Positions 41,420-54,495 are shown, counted from the stretch's first letter. The stretch: 64,000 nucleotides of DNA from Medicago truncatula (GCF_003473485.1 NC_053042.1:56631762-56695761), one strand, 5' to 3'. Program-made: numbers and translations. Notes: generated by a model not told the origin, from the sequence alone.

Positions 41420-41660
41420 TGGAACAGTCAATCTTCAAAGTCGTCGCTTCAAGCAAAGTGGTAGCACAGTTAGTGGGACAAGAAGAGTCAAAGTCGTCGC
41501 TTCAAGCAGTTGAAAAAAACATGCAAAAGATCCTCATAAGAAGAGTCACAGCTAGCACAGTTAGTGGGACAAACTACACCTTTATCTAACAGACGGACAC
41601 GGGTCGATAAACATCCTCGACACATACGCCAAATTAAATTCTTAACCTTCGGTGGAACTT
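41420..41660 (-). pseudogene. LINE remnant: zinc-binding (zf-RVT) region
   Basis: The minus strand from about 41660 reads PPKVKNLIWRMCRGCLSTRV, then VVCPTNCASCDSSYEDLLHV and FFNCLK. This is the C-terminal zinc-binding region that follows reverse transcriptase in plant L1-type LINEs (W-R...C..C...E...H...C). The sequence next to it contains two partial internal duplications (AAGTCGTCGCTTCAAGCA and TAGCACAGTTAGTGGGACAA are each present twice). It is a short dead fragment. Confidence 0.78.
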
Positions 41661-42596
41661 AAGTTTATATAATGAGTTATTAATTGAGTTATTTCATCGC
41701 CTATAATATTAACCCATCAAATAGTGATAGTAGTGATCCATAATGATGTATCGAAAAATACAACAATTTTATTACTTGACCAATCATCACGAGAAGCAAA
41801 TACAACAGATATATCAATCAATAAGGACAATAAAAATTTGCTCCATCTCATCATTTTTATTTTTTCAATTAAAAAATAAAAATCCTATTATTCGATTGGA
41901 GTCCACCACCAATACTTAAGATATCTAATCTGATAATATCATATAATAAGATATATAATTTAATAAGAGAATAAATTAATTAATAATCATATTATAATCC
42001 AAATATTTGTTTTATTTTAGTTATGACACCAAAAGATTTCATTACTCTTAATAAAGATTCATAAATGTTAAATCAAATTTTTCAAAAAAAAAAGTTAAAT
42101 TAGTATAGTCTAACTACAAAAAAATTCAATTTAATATATTTGTGTGACTGTTAATATTCAATAGTTTGACAAAAAAATATTCAATAGTTTGACCAAAAAA
42201 CATGTTCACGATATATGACATTGGACCGCTATAAAAAATAAATATTTTTTTAAGGAAAAAATAAAAATTATTTATAATTTACTTAATTTTAAATAATAAA
42301 AAAATATTAAACCAGAATTCTTGCTCGTGTTTGACACAATTCTACATACTAGTTAATAATACATTTTAAGATTTAATCTAAGTTCTCTCATCGATCCTCA
42401 CAAAAAAATAAAGACATGTCAACATTTGAACACCTTCCACACGACCATTAATAGAAAACAGTCACATTTGTCCATGATGATATGACATCTATAGAAAACA
42501 GCCTAAAAACAAAACTTACTCTAAATTTTTCAGAGAACGTAAAAACAAAATTTGAGATTTTTATAGGGACGATTCAATCCAAAAAAAAATAAAAAA

Positions 42597-42775
42597 ATAA
42601 ACTTTCATTGATGTGATAGGTAAAGTATTGGCCAACACAAATGTGCCTCCGTCATCTCTAATACATATCACAATATATGTTATATTTAGTTGTTCATAAA
42701 ATGATGCATCGACATTACATTTGACGCGATCGTGTTGTGGTCGCTGTCATCTAACCGGATCATACCTGACATTGA
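42597..42775 (-). pseudogene. LINE remnant: RNase H start
   Basis: The minus strand reads RVKCNVDASFYEQLN, then IVICIRDDGGTFVLANTLP. This is the beginning of the LINE RNase H domain (KCNVDASF...G.CIRDD.G.FV.A.T). It lies upstream, in the reading direction, of the zf-RVT piece, the reverse of the normal order. The two are therefore either separate insertions or rearranged. Confidence 0.68.
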
Positions 42776-45193
42776 CGCGTGAGAAGTATTTTGAACTAAA
42801 CTTGAAAAAAGCTTGAGTCGTTGATGTCGTTTTATCATTACGAGCCATATTTATCAAATTGTCTATATGACTAGCAATTGGAAGTAAAGTACTTGTTTAA
42901 CTCCTTAACGCGACACATATTTAATTTTATATTATTTCGTTTGTTCAAAAAAATTATATTATTTCGAATATATTTGAAACAACACAATCATAACTTCATA
43001 TTTTTTAAATGATAAATGGTTACTTTGGTCCTTCACTTTGCACCTCGTTGTCACAATGGTACATGACTCAAGATAAAATACAAAATGATCACTGGATGTG
43101 TACCTCCGTTTTCAGCTTAGTGTTTGACGTTAAAAACTTTCATTAACATATGAAGTAGCAATTGATTTGGGCGATGAATGATGTAGCAGAGAGACCAAAT
43201 TAAAAGTAACACAAACGAAATCTGAGAAAAAAACAAAAACAAACCCAAAAATTCGTTTAATTATCTCCTTTGTTCATAATTTCATAATGACTGGTCGTTG
43301 ACATGACAGACAGGCTTCAAGAAGGCAAGAAGGGAGTTAAATAGATGATATCGAAAAATTGGTAAAAACAAACTTTAAGATGTTTTGCTGGTTTGTATTA
43401 CGAGATGTACAATGTAGCATCAAATAGAGAGATATATTTGTGTTGTAGTTTAGAGCTTATTGTGTGATGTTGTTGCCAGTATGGATATAATTTTGTAAAC
43501 ATTGTGGTAATGCTGCACTTTTTGTTCTACTCTAATAGATTGGCCTGCAGTTTGTGATACTCATGGCCATAGATTGGTTAATACTTAGCATTAACGCATA
43601 TATTATGAGAATAAACATGTGCTTTAGTTGTCAACTTGTCACCCACTTTATTGGTATGCTTCCTGCATCTCTACATAACTTTTTCAACTACAAATAATTT
43701 TCTCTTTGACTTAGTGGCGATAACTATGTTAGAGTGGTTAGGTTTAGACTTTTTAACTTGTCACAATCCATCTCTTGCCAACTTAGCAATTATCTTTGTT
43801 GGACAATTTATTTGCTTTAGTTGGAAGCGTCTTCAATCCACATGATATCCTTCTTTAGAGCATGACAACATTTAGTGATTTATCTTCCCATCCCCTCCTT
43901 TCTTTGATGTTTCTAATCTTCCATCCAAAACCCTTCATAGAAGCATATTTTTCACAAAAATGGTTTCACATTATCCATAAAAGAAAAAACATTCTTGTTG
44001 AAGGCTCCCAACTTCCTTCTTCACCACTAAAACTATATATCAACTCCATTAACTTCACCATCAAAACCATCACAAACATCCAATTTGTTTGAACTATCCA
44101 TAAACTTTTAATAATGGGTGATCACCAAATATGTACAAATTACCCTAATTAGATCCTTCGTTGATTATGTCACCCACATATAAAATAACAGGTAATTTTA
44201 TTTTATTTTTTTTAGCAAAAAACCATATCCATCTCGATAACAACCATTCATTCTTAAAGGGAAATTGAGATTATGATTTTTTTCCCAGCCAATGTCATCA
44301 TCAAAAGAAACTTTCAAATCATATCTTTTTTTTTGCCGAATAAATCCCATCTCTGAATATACGAAAAAGTCATAAAATTAGAATAGACATAGATCCATAT
44401 ACAATAATAATCTCTTCCATCAAAGTTATACTTGAACATCTTCAACAGGTTAACATCACTACATGAATATGGTAGGCGAATAGAGTAGATGATTAGTAAA
44501 CTTTCTAGAGGGGTTGAATGAGAGGAATTTTTTATTTTATTTTTTTTAGGGAAAAGAGAGGAAAGAGTTGATTGATGGGAAAAGGGAAAATTGTTTACCT
44601 GGAGAGAGAAATTGAAATTTTTCTTATAGAAAGAAAATGGAAATCGAAATGAAACAAAATAGAAAGAAATAATAATATTTTATAACTTTGTACATACAGT
44701 GTGAAAGTTGTCAAAAATTGATTGTTAGAATATTATAACTCAATCTAAAAGTAAGAGCCTCCCTTATTAAGATGTAAAATGATGGACATGGATAATGCAC
44801 AAACATCGGAATGCCTTCACATTTGAGTCATCGGTCAAAACATCTTGCGAGCCAACTTTCCACCTAAATAGCTGGAGAGTGAGATAAAATAGAAAGAAAA
44901 ATATGAACAAAAAATTTGAGGGAAAAATAATTAAGCGACATCAATTGGATGAACAATCAATCCAATCCAATCCAACATTTAAATTGTCTGGCTGCAGACA
45001 AGCAAGCAATCTTAAATTAGAATTTGGAGAGGTGAGTAAAATGAAAACAAATTTTTCATATTAACACTGATCATGTTATTTTCATGCAATACTCAAATAT
45101 ATAATTATTTCTTTGGTGATAATAAATATCAATACGCTCGTGGAGGAACAAAATTATTAGTAATTACCTAGACGTTGGGTTTGGTAGCGATCG
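42776..45193. other. Gene-free spacer upstream of EXO70
   Basis: Around 43015-43250 there is a dispersed repeat with ATGGTTACTTTGGTCCTTCA and GACGTTAAAAACTTTC, resembling a MULE-like terminal region. The open frames at 43636-43845 and 43862-44092 have no recognised domain. The last few hundred bases should contain the EXO70 promoter. No TATA box close to a defined start site could be assigned. Confidence 0.4.
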
Positions 45194-47230
45194 ATGGACA
45201 AGTTGTGGAGCTTCTCATCAAGAAGCGGTGATATTGTTGACATTGGGAGTCAACAATGGGAAGAAGAAAAGGACAATCTCCACAAGCAATTAGATGATTT
45301 GATCCCTCTCCCACATGTTTTGGAAGATGTAGATTGTTTCCTCAACAACACAAAAACTACAAATTCAATTTCGAGGGAAGAAATTCCCAATTGCGTGGTT
45401 GTGTTGCATAAATCGTTAGAATCTATGATGGATAAATACAATAGAGGGCGTAGAGGTAGAAGAAGCAGGTTTGGGCAAGATCTAAATGACGACAATTTAT
45501 TTCTAGATGCAGTGGATCGAATCCTCAAGTTGTCTACCACCATGAGTTTAAGTGGTTTCTTCTTAGATAAAACAAGCTCTGTCCTAGAAAAAGTAATGAT
45601 TATTTTAGAGAATGACCTTTGTGCTATTCTACATCACCCCAAATCAAAAACTTTCAGACCAACGCCACCACCCGTGAAATCTTCGTCCTTTGGTTCCCTT
45701 CAACTTCAATTTGATTTGCAAGACGAGAGGGAATCTTTAAGGTCCAACAACCTAGTTGACGAGGATGACAAAGATGGAAACTTATTGCCGACTTTCTCAA
45801 CAGAAGAAATTTTTGTCATGAACAAAATTGCCACCGTTATGATTAACGCCGGCTATCATACAGAGTGTTGCATGACCATTACTAATTTTAGGCGAAATGC
45901 TTTTAAAAATGTAATGCAAAAATTAGGATACACATGTGTAAGGATGGGGGATGTTTATAAAATGCAATGGGAATCACTAGAAGGAGAAATTTTGACATGG
46001 AACAAAGCATTTCGGCATTGCACTACCGTCCTCTTCAACATTGAACGAAAATTATACAATTCAATATTCCCAAATCAACCCTCTATATCTCATGGCATGT
46101 TTGGTGATCTTGCACGAGCTGTCATCATCAATTTTCTCAATTTTGCTCAAGCAGTGGTTTTAACCAAGCCATCATCAGAGAAATTGTTCAAATTCCTAGA
46201 TATGTATGAGACCTTGAGGGATGACGTGGAACCTGTCATTACACTCATTAATGGTGATGGTTTAGAGCAATGTGCCAAGGATTTGGCATACGAGATGACT
46301 ATGACAAAGCATGGAATAATAAAGGCTGTCGTTTCGATGTTTTATGATTTGGAAAACTCCATCAAGGGTGATAATGAAAGGATTCCCGTCCCATATGGAG
46401 CGGTTCATCCATTGACTCGTTATGTCATGAATTATCTTAAATATGCATGTGAATACAAAGTGACGTTGGAGCAAGTGTTTTACCAATATTGTTCAGATGA
46501 TTATCTTGCTACTATAGGACACCATTATGTTGATGATAGTAATAATAATAAGGGTACATCCACATCCACCGCAGATATTCAAAACGAAGAAAACAACGAT
46601 AAAACAAGGGATCAAAATTTAGATGGAGAGCCTAACAAATCACCTTTTGTAGTTCAATTGATGACAATTATGGACCTTTTAGATGAAAATACCGAAAGGA
46701 AGTCCAAGTTATATAGGGATATGGCTTTACGATGTGTTTTTCTAATGAACAATGGGAGATACATAGTGCAAAAGATTAAAGGGTGTGTTGATCTTCATGA
46801 GTCCATGGGTGATAACTGGTGTAGGAGGAGGCAAACAAGTTTGAAGTTCCACCATAAGAGTTATCAGAGAGAGACTTGGACTAAGGTGTTGCAGTGCCTT
46901 AACCCAGATGGCCTTCATCAACAAGGGAACAAGGTCTCTAAGCAGGTTTTGAGAGAGAGGTTTAAGTGTTTCAATTCCATGTTTGAAGATATCCACAAGA
47001 CGCAAAGTAGTTGGATGGTGAGCGATGAACAACTTCAATCAGAGTTAAGAGTTTCAATATCTGCCTTGGTCATACCTGCGTATCGCTCCTTTATGGGAAG
47101 ATTTAAACATCATCTAGAAACAGGAAGACATATTGACAAGTACATAAAGTATCATCCCGACGACATTGAGACATTGATTGACGATTTTTTTGTTGGAAAT
47201 GTTACGTCCATGCCTCGAAGGAGGACATGA
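45194..47230 (+). CDS. EXO70: EXO70 exocyst subunit, 678 aa, single exon
   Basis: One uninterrupted frame starts MDKLWSFSSRSGDIVDIGSQ. Residues 1-~200 are divergent, with Asp/Arg-rich patches. Residues ~235-665 form the Exo70 domain, seen in ATVMINAGYHTECCMTITNF, SLEGEILTWNKAFRHCTTVL, HGMFGDLARAVIINFLNFAQ, RIPVPYGAVHPLTRYVMNYL, CVFLMNNGRYIVQKIKG and the C-terminal SALVIPAYRSFMGRFKHHLE. EXO70 binds phosphoinositides at the plasma membrane and guides exocyst-tethered vesicles; in plants the family is large and several members act in defence and symbiosis. Lack of introns is usual outside the EXO70A group. The tail VGNVTSMPRRRT replaces the common LFEG-type ending. The sequence may belong to the legume-expanded EXO70J group, but that needs a tree. 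No lesion is seen. Confidence 0.95.
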   Translation: MDKLWSFSSRSGDIVDIGSQQWEEEKDNLHKQLDDLIPLPHVLEDVDCFLNNTKTTNSISREEIPNCVVVLHKSLESMMDKYNRGRRGRRSRFGQDLNDDNLFLDAVDRILKLSTTMSLSGFFLDKTSSVLEKVMIILENDLCAILHHPKSKTFRPTPPPVKSSSFGSLQLQFDLQDERESLRSNNLVDEDDKDGNLLPTFSTEEIFVMNKIATVMINAGYHTECCMTITNFRRNAFKNVMQKLGYTCVRMGDVYKMQWESLEGEILTWNKAFRHCTTVLFNIERKLYNSIFPNQPSISHGMFGDLARAVIINFLNFAQAVVLTKPSSEKLFKFLDMYETLRDDVEPVITLINGDGLEQCAKDLAYEMTMTKHGIIKAVVSMFYDLENSIKGDNERIPVPYGAVHPLTRYVMNYLKYACEYKVTLEQVFYQYCSDDYLATIGHHYVDDSNNNKGTSTSTADIQNEENNDKTRDQNLDGEPNKSPFVVQLMTIMDLLDENTERKSKLYRDMALRCVFLMNNGRYIVQKIKGCVDLHESMGDNWCRRRQTSLKFHHKSYQRETWTKVLQCLNPDGLHQQGNKVSKQVLRERFKCFNSMFEDIHKTQSSWMVSDEQLQSELRVSISALVIPAYRSFMGRFKHHLETGRHIDKYIKYHPDDIETLIDDFFVGNVTSMPRRRT

Positions 47231-49563
47231 AACTCATCACTTATTTCCTTTTATTTTCATGAGATGAGAATATGTCATCACACTTTATATATATGTGTGT
47301 GTGTGAGTTGAGTGGAGATAAATACCATACCACCTTAGTTACATTTTTGGCATGCATTTATCAGTTTCTTTTTATACATAAGTCATTTTTCTCTACTTTT
47401 TTTTTTATTACATTAAGTCTATCTCTCATGCAAGAGATACAATATTGGTCACTAATTAATTAAATTTAGTATTTTTATATCTTTTTTAAAAAATTAAGTA
47501 AATTAATTATAGTTCATTATAAAAATCATACACATGACAAATGTTTGTCGCAAAATAATTAGATGAAATTAATGTATTTATTAATTACTAATAAATACAT
47601 AAAAGAACACGATAAACATGTTCAACATTCATATATAAAAAGGTAAAAGATAAATATTTGCATTTGATTAATATAAAAAAATAGAAAAATCATTTCTCAT
47701 TAATCAATATAAAAAAAAATGGGACACTTAGTTGTCACTAATATCAAACTTAAGGAAATGAGGGTCAAAACTATGATCCCTTTTGCTAATTTTTCTTCTT
47801 CTTCATTTAGATAGTGTTGGTACAATTTGTAACTACTATCTACATCTACACTATTTAATAGATGCATAATGACACAATTGTAAGTGTACTACTAGTGCAA
47901 ATTAGTTTCTCTTTATCTCCTCATCTTTCAATGCATAGGGATTAACTCATATTAAACAAACAAGTTTCATTCTCATACCCTATCGGTCTTAGAGAACTAT
48001 AATATTAAAAGTAGAAGAGATTAAATTTTTCTTTCAAAGATTTTGAGTTAAAACAATTTATTTGAAAGAAGCTTCAAAGATTGCAACAAACTAAACTTGT
48101 AAACATAATTATCACTTACCCATAAAACTGGTTAGTTCATAATGAACATAAACACAATAATAGAAATGGAGAAGATAAAAGACAAAAACATAACTGAATA
48201 TATCATTAAGAGAGTAGAGTCTACAAAAGAGAAATTACAATCCTTTGAGGATGAAGGTGAGTTCGTTGCAGAAATCCATTAACAATTTACTCTAATGACC
48301 AGGATGTAAAGTTGCAGCTTCCTGCATCACCAGGATGTATTCTTCAATACTCTCTCCTCTGAGTTGTCAGCCTTATCTCTTGTAATCAACATATTCCTTC
48401 TTCTTTGTACTACATTCTTTGTAGCCAACTCATGTAAACTTAGTCTTTAAGACTTGCAAACAATGGACCCAAGGTCGTACACTTGTGCTGAGAGATCTTC
48501 AATGCTATAACTCTAGACATCTTTTCAGCACTACAACTTCTTACATTGTTAGCTTGCTTCCAATCGATATATTTTTGAATATTTTCACACGACCTGTCAT
48601 TCAAACCAACACTAGAAAGCATAAAAGGTTCCTAAAACTCAAATAAACTTCAAAAACTAAAATAAAGATTCTTAAGCACAATAAAACTAATTAAACTAAA
48701 TAAATACTAAATAGGCTTTGCCTACACTCAAGATCACATGTAATGGGAGATAAATGCAAGTAATGACCGGCGCTTTTTCCTGTTATCATGGCCGTCCGAA
48801 AAATAACAGCTTTTTTATGTTTTCTAGTTGCTGGTTTGGTGAAAAGGCCCAATTTTCAGCCCAAATCAACTTGAAAATCAGCTTATAAATACAACTATTT
48901 TCATTCACAAATTCTCTCAGAACGAAGCGGTTTAAGAGGAAGGCACACGCTAGAAGCTCGAAGGGAGGAGTCTCACTCCTCAACCTTAGTCTTTAGGGTA
49001 TGTTCAATTCTTTTTGTAATTTGTCTTTAGCTACGATGAATAGCTAAACCCTAATTGATAGGGTTCTAGGATAAATTTTGATATTTATCAGTCATAAATT
49101 TTGATATATTATTTTATAGTTAAAAAATATTTATCAATCATAAATTTTGATATATTGTTGTTTTATAATTATTAATCTTAAACATTGGTCCCGTATTATT
49201 TTATGGTTACCATTTTATAAATCTCGGTAACATATATTTTTTTTTTATATATTAGTGACAAAAAATAAAGAGGGAAAATAACCTTTTTTTAAGAGAGAAA
49301 AACTTTTTTTTATGAAGAGGAAAAAAAACTTTTTAAGACGCTTCAATCATAATTGGCCACCTCATTCCTTTATTTTATCTATTTTACTGGTAACTGGAAG
49401 TATAAGTTGCCGAACAATTTTTTTTCCCTTTTTCCTTACAATAATTTAACTGCAAAACGCTTTATGGCCTTTGAGTAACAAACAAACAACGCAAAACAAA
49501 AGGCTCCATGGCAGAAGTTTTGTTGGGAGGATTTTGCAGCTCTCTTATTGTTATATTTATATA
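47231..49563. other. EXO70 3' region, then LTR-like repeat remnants
   Basis: The first 200-300 bases should be the EXO70 3' UTR. From about 47,800 to 49,080 the sequence has LTR character without clear ends: GTGTACTACTAGTGCAAATT near 47890, long A-rich TAAACTAAATAAATAC stretches near 48690, and TTGTCTTTAGCTACGATGAA with AGCTAAACCCTAATTG near 49025. These are phrases common in gypsy LTRs and leaders of legumes. TATTTATCAATCATAAATTT-like segments are repeated around 49080-49150. No coding region is supported. Confidence 0.4.
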
Positions 49564-49605
49564 CTAGGTATATAACCCGTGCAAAACCCATGCGTTGCAC
49601 GGGTT
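49564..49605 (-). mobile_element. Helitron 3' terminus on the minus strand
   Basis: Read on the minus strand, an 11-bp stem (AACCCGTGCAA, 49605-49595, pairing with 49584-49574 around a 10-base loop) is followed by CTAG (49567-49564) and T. It is the same family of end as at 16771 and 31566. The body of this Helitron must therefore extend to the right, into the region that holds the SCD2 exons. Its 5' end (GA before T on the plus strand) was not located. Confidence 0.78.
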
Positions 49606-50049
49606 TGATTAAAATACTGCTTGCAATTTGCTCAAGAACCATATCCAAGCAATATTTTTAATTTGATCCACCAATTTTTCCACATTATCCATCCCACCTT
49701 AAAATATAATATTGTTTTTAATATTTTAAATGCATCATATTGTTGTCAATCAAACCAATTGCTTATGCTGTTTGTATGTTGCGCACCAGTGAATTTTCTC
49801 TCAAGTCTGCATATGCTGTTTTTAATCTTTTCTTTTTATCCAAGTTTGTAGGTTGCTTCCCTCGGAGAAGGAGCATCTTTGGAAGCTAAACTCTTGAGCA
49901 GGTCAGTAAATTAAAGTTAAACCTGTTGCATATGGTTTTCCTTCACTTGGTAGATTTATGAACCCAATCTTATTACATTACAGAAAGGAGGCAGCATTGC
50001 GTCAAAGAGAGGTAATAAGGAAATAACTTTGCTGTATATGATATAAGCG

Positions 50050-50333
50050 ATGTGATAGATCTATAATTTACGGGTGAGGGATAGTATCTACTGAATATCA
50101 CTTATAATATAATCAACAACAATCGGAGAATAACATTATACAGAGTTGCTTACAAGAACAAAGAGAAATACAATAACCCAACCTCTAGGAATTAGAGAGC
50201 CTAGTCTCTCCCAACTAACCAAACATAAAAATAACCGAATGCCCTCCCTTTTCCCTTTCAGCCTTTATTTATTATTCTAACTTCCTACAACATTTCTTAC
50301 TTTCTACGGTAGCAGTTACCAATCACACAACAT
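50050..50333. repeat. LTR-like segment left of the copia element
   Basis: ACAGAGTTGCTTACAAGAAC followed by AAAGAGAAATACAATAACCC is of the type found in the R region of copia LTRs. It ends at the target duplication AACAT of the next element. No second copy or end was found, so it may be a solo or truncated LTR. Confidence 0.35.
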
Positions 50334-53300
50334 CGTAGAAATTACTCTATATTCTTCAGAGTATTTTATTCAATAAGAATGGTGCTCCTTTTATAGGAGA
50401 GAATACAACTAATCAACTCCTTAATTTAAGGAGTGACATAATGAAAAATAAATAACCATTAAAATAGAATAATAATAAAAGAAAACAATATATATTTCAA
50501 CACCTCCCTCAAGTTGGTGCATAGATATCAATCATGCCCAACTTGCTTATGACATGCTCAAAACTTGTCCTTGCTAAGCTCTTGGTTAAAATATATGTTG
50601 TTTGCTGATTTGAAGGCACAAAAGGTAGACAAAGTATTCCATAATCTATTTTCTCTTTTATAAAGTGACGATCGATTTCAATATGTTTTGTTCGATCATG
50701 TTAAACTAGATTATAGGCTATATTTATTGCGGCCCTGTTGTCACAATATAGTTTTAATGGAAGTTCTACCGTTATCTTTAGTTCCTTTAGAACTCGATGG
50801 ATCCAAAGACCCTCGCAAATTCCTTGGGCCATTGCTCTAAACTCAGCCTATGCACTGCTTCTTGCAACTACACTTTGCTTCTTGCTTCTCGATGTTACCA
50901 AGTTTCCCCTCACGTAGGTACAATAACCTGAAGTCGACTTTCTATCTGTAATGGATCCTGCCCAATCGGCATCAGTAAAAATAGCCACATTCTTATCACC
51001 AATTTTTCCAAAGAATAGGCCTTTTCTGGGGGCAGCCTTCAAATATCTCAGAATTCTATAGACGGCGTCAAGGTGTTCTTCATATGGGGCATGCATAAAT
51101 TGACTAACACTATTGGGGAAAGCAATGTCAGGCCGAGTATGTGCCAAATAAATCAATTTCCCAACTAACCTTTGGTATCTTCCTTTATCAATAGGTGTGT
51201 CCCCTTTTTCCGAAAGTTTTACATCTGGGTCTATGGGAGTATCAACAGGTCTACATCCTTGTTTATTGTAAGAGATCAAGAACATACTTTCGTTGGGACA
51301 CCGCTATTCCTTTCTTTGATCTAGCTACTTCCATGCCAAGGAAGTACTTTAGAGATCCCGAGTCTTTGATTTCAAACTCTACTGCGAGGTTTCTCTTTAG
51401 TCTTTCCATTTCTGTCACATCATCTCCAGTAAGAACTATGTCATCAACATAAACAATTAGAATAGTAATTTTTCCACTAGAATTATACTTTATGAATAAT
51501 GTGTGATCTGATTCCCCTTGAGTGTATCCTTGTTTCTTTACTGGTCGAGTATACTTTTCGAACCAAGCTCTTGGAGACTGCTTTAAAGCATAGAGATGTA
51601 TTCAATTTGCACACCTTTGACCCAAATTTTTCTTCAAAGCGTGGAGGGCCGTCCATGTACACTTCATCTAAATCACCATTGAGAAATGCATTTTTTACAT
51701 CTAATTGTTGTAGAGGCCAAGTAGTCCATGCCATATGTCTGAGTAAGTAAACCCTTTAGCAACCAGCATTGCCTTATATCTTTCTACTGAACCGTCAGAG
51801 TTATATTTTACTGTGAACACCCACTTACAACTCACAGTTCTCTTTCCAGTTGGTAAAGTCATAGCATTCCAAGTGTTATTCTTCTCAAGTGTTCTCATCT
51901 CCTAAGACACAACTTCCTTCCACTTTGGAACATTTAGAGCTTCCAGTACATTCTTTGGAATTTCTATACAAGACAAGTGAGAGGTAAATGCAGAAAAAAG
52001 AGGAGGATGTATTTGAATATGATACGAACCTAGATATGGGGTGCTTGGTGCAAGCTCTAACTGGTTTTCTATGAGCTATTGGAACATCAAGAATAGGATC
52101 ATGAAAATCAGAAAGAATTTTACCTTTACCTTTATCTGTTTTTGTAGGTTGATTCTCCCTCGGTTTAGATTCATGACTGTGCTGCGGAATCAAGTCTTCT
52201 ACTACCTTACCATGGTTCCTTCTTCCATAAATTATTCCTTTCCAAGTTCCTTCACCTTCTCCAAACTTTCTTTCTGTTTTTTTATAAGGATGTTCATGTA
52301 GTGACATTTGACTTAATTCTTGATTATGCTTAGGTTCAAAAGATTCATTATTAGAATTTTGGTTTGTTGCCCCTGATTTTGTGACATCCTCACTCATGAA
52401 AGGAGTAGGTTCACATACATTAATTGGGACATTTTCTTTGGTGCAAACAACCTAGAACTTTGTGGTATAAACACATATTTTCAGAAAGAATTAAATTCTC
52501 AAAAAAAATATGAATCTTCATTTGATTTTCCCCCTTGAAGATGATTGCTCTCAAAAAAAGGTTTATTTTCAAAAAAAGTAACATCCATAGTTACCAACAA
52601 CCGTTTAGAATTGAGATTAAAACATTTATATCCCTTTTGAGTGGAGGAAAATCCAACAAAGACACATTTAATAGCACGAGATTCAAGTTTTCCTATTTGT
52701 TTGTGTTCATGGACAAATGCAATGCATTCAAATATTTTTAGAGGCAAATCGGCTGAAATAGAGGCAATTGGAAAGAATTTTAAATATGTTTCGAGAGGAG
52801 TCTTAAGGTTTAAAACACGGGATGACATACGATTTATTAAAAGTGTTGCGGTCACCCCATAAGTATTTTGAAACTTTAGTGGAAAAAAGTAAGGCTCTAG
52901 CCACTTCAAGAAGGTGCCTATTTTTCCTCTATGCAATTCCATTTTATTGGGGTGAGTTAACACATGTACTTTGATGAACTATCCCATTTCACTTTTTTTT
53001 TCTTCTTCCCAAAACTGTGTTAAAATATTCAATTTCATTGATTAGTTCTAAAAACTTGTATAATGGAATTAAACTGAGTCTGCACCAGTTTAATAAAATT
53101 CTTGACAATTTGTCCCACCTCCGATTTTTCTTTTAATAAAAATATACCCAACAAAGTCTAGATCATCAGGAAAGGTGATAAACCATCTTTTGTTGGATAA
53201 AAAAATAATCCTAAACATCACTATGATTAGTAGAAAAAGGTTTTGAAGGTTTATAGAGAATAAAGAGAATTTCGATGACGTTTTGCAAGTTCACAAATTT

Positions 53301-54495
53301 CACATTGGAAAGAAGAAAAATCCTGATCAACAAACAATTTCGGAAATACAGTTTTTAAATGTTTGAAACTTGGGTGGCCCAATCTTAAATGCCACAATAT
53401 AACATCATCCTTATTATTTGAAACAAAAAAGGATTCAGAGAAAGAACTTATTTGTCCAAGTTGGTGTCTAGTTTGAAGTTCGTCTTCAAGGTAGCAGAGT
53501 CCTCCATTTTGCTTAGCACTGCCAATTTTCTTTCCCGAGACTGAATCCTGAAACAAACGGTGAGTATAAAAAAAATGAGTTTGACACCTTTTATCTCGGG
53601 TTAATTTACTGACAGACAATAGGTTACACGATTGGGGACATGTAAAACATCCTGAAGAGTTAATAATGGAGAAATAATGATTGAACCTTTTCCTGCCACG
53701 TCCGAAAGAGAACCATCAACAATCTTAATTTTTAAATTACCTACACAAGGACTATATGAAGAAAACATACTAGACTCTCCTGTCATATGATCAGAAGCAC
53801 TTGAATCAACAATCCAAGTACGACTTGGTTTGACAGTAAGAAAGGCTGACTCTAAGAAATTACCTTTTTGGCAATGGAACCGAAAGAAAACATACGGGAA
53901 GTAGTTTGAGACTCAAGAAGATTGTACAGTTGTTCATTGGTGGACGAAAGTGAGTTTGAGGAAGACTGCTGCCCTTGATCAGAACTATCTTGGAGTGCAC
54001 GATCTTCAGTTGATGAGTTGAAAATTGTCTTACCCAACACCCTTTGTCGCGCCTTCTCTCTTCTAGTCTTAGATTTATTCATCCTTTTTATTTATTTTTT
54101 TATTTTCACTTTTTGATCCGACTCAAACAGAGTTTTTTTTTTCCCGATGAATAGTGCACATGAACCGTACCGCATGGATGAACAATATCACGTGAATAGT
54201 ACCTCGCATGAACAGTTCGGCGACAGTGAACAGTGTTGCTGGATATTAAAAACCAGAAAAAACAAAAGATGATGTAGTGATGGCGGCTAGGGTTTATGCG
54301 GAAGCAAACCCCTAAAATCTGGGGCTCTGATGCCATGTAGAAATTACTCTATATTCTTTAGAGTATTTTATTCAATAAGAATGGTGCTCCTTTTAGAGGA
54401 GAGAATACAACTATTCAACTTCTTAATTAAGGAGTGACATAATGAAAAATAAACAACCATTAATAATAAAAGAAAACAATATATATATTCCAACA
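50334..54495 (-). mobile_element. Ty1/copia retrotransposon with two LTRs (4.2 kb)
   Basis: LTRs 50334-50502 (169 bp) and 54336-54495 (160 bp) are about 90-95% alike. The target duplication is AACAT (50329-50333 and 54496-54500). On the minus strand the 5' LTR is the right one; TGGCATCAGAGCC directly follows it as primer-binding site (initiator-Met type). CTTGAGGGAGG next to 50503 is the polypurine tract. The element carries protease, integrase, reverse transcriptase and RNase H remnants with several lesions and a shortened gag. It sits in the intron between SCD2 exons 2 and 3. Confidence 0.95.
50848..54082 (-). pseudogene. Copia pol remnant (protease, integrase, RT, RNase H)
   Basis: In minus-strand order: a gag tail (54082), a protease region ending HMTGESSMFSSYSPCVGNLK where the usual active-site DSGA is DSSA, an integrase zinc finger with WHLRLGHPSFKHLKTVFP and CEICELAKRHRNS, and an integrase C-terminal part (KCVFVGFSSTQKGYKCFN). 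The central integrase DDE core is missing between 53250 and 52963. Next come RT with [20 protein letters not shown], a deletion/frameshift at [30 protein letters not shown], and YVDDIVLTG (~51440). RNase H follows with FTDADWAGSITDRKSTSGYC and VVARSSA. The element cannot produce working proteins. Confidence 0.9.

Noticed and set aside
45250..45543. Minus-strand frames inside EXO70
   Set aside because: They are antisense to a 678-codon intact gene and have no domain.
54106..54336. Separate gene on the minus strand between LTR and gag of the copia element
   Set aside because: It begins in the primer-binding/leader region and shows repeated GAACAGT/GTGAACAG words; it is the untranslated leader of the element.
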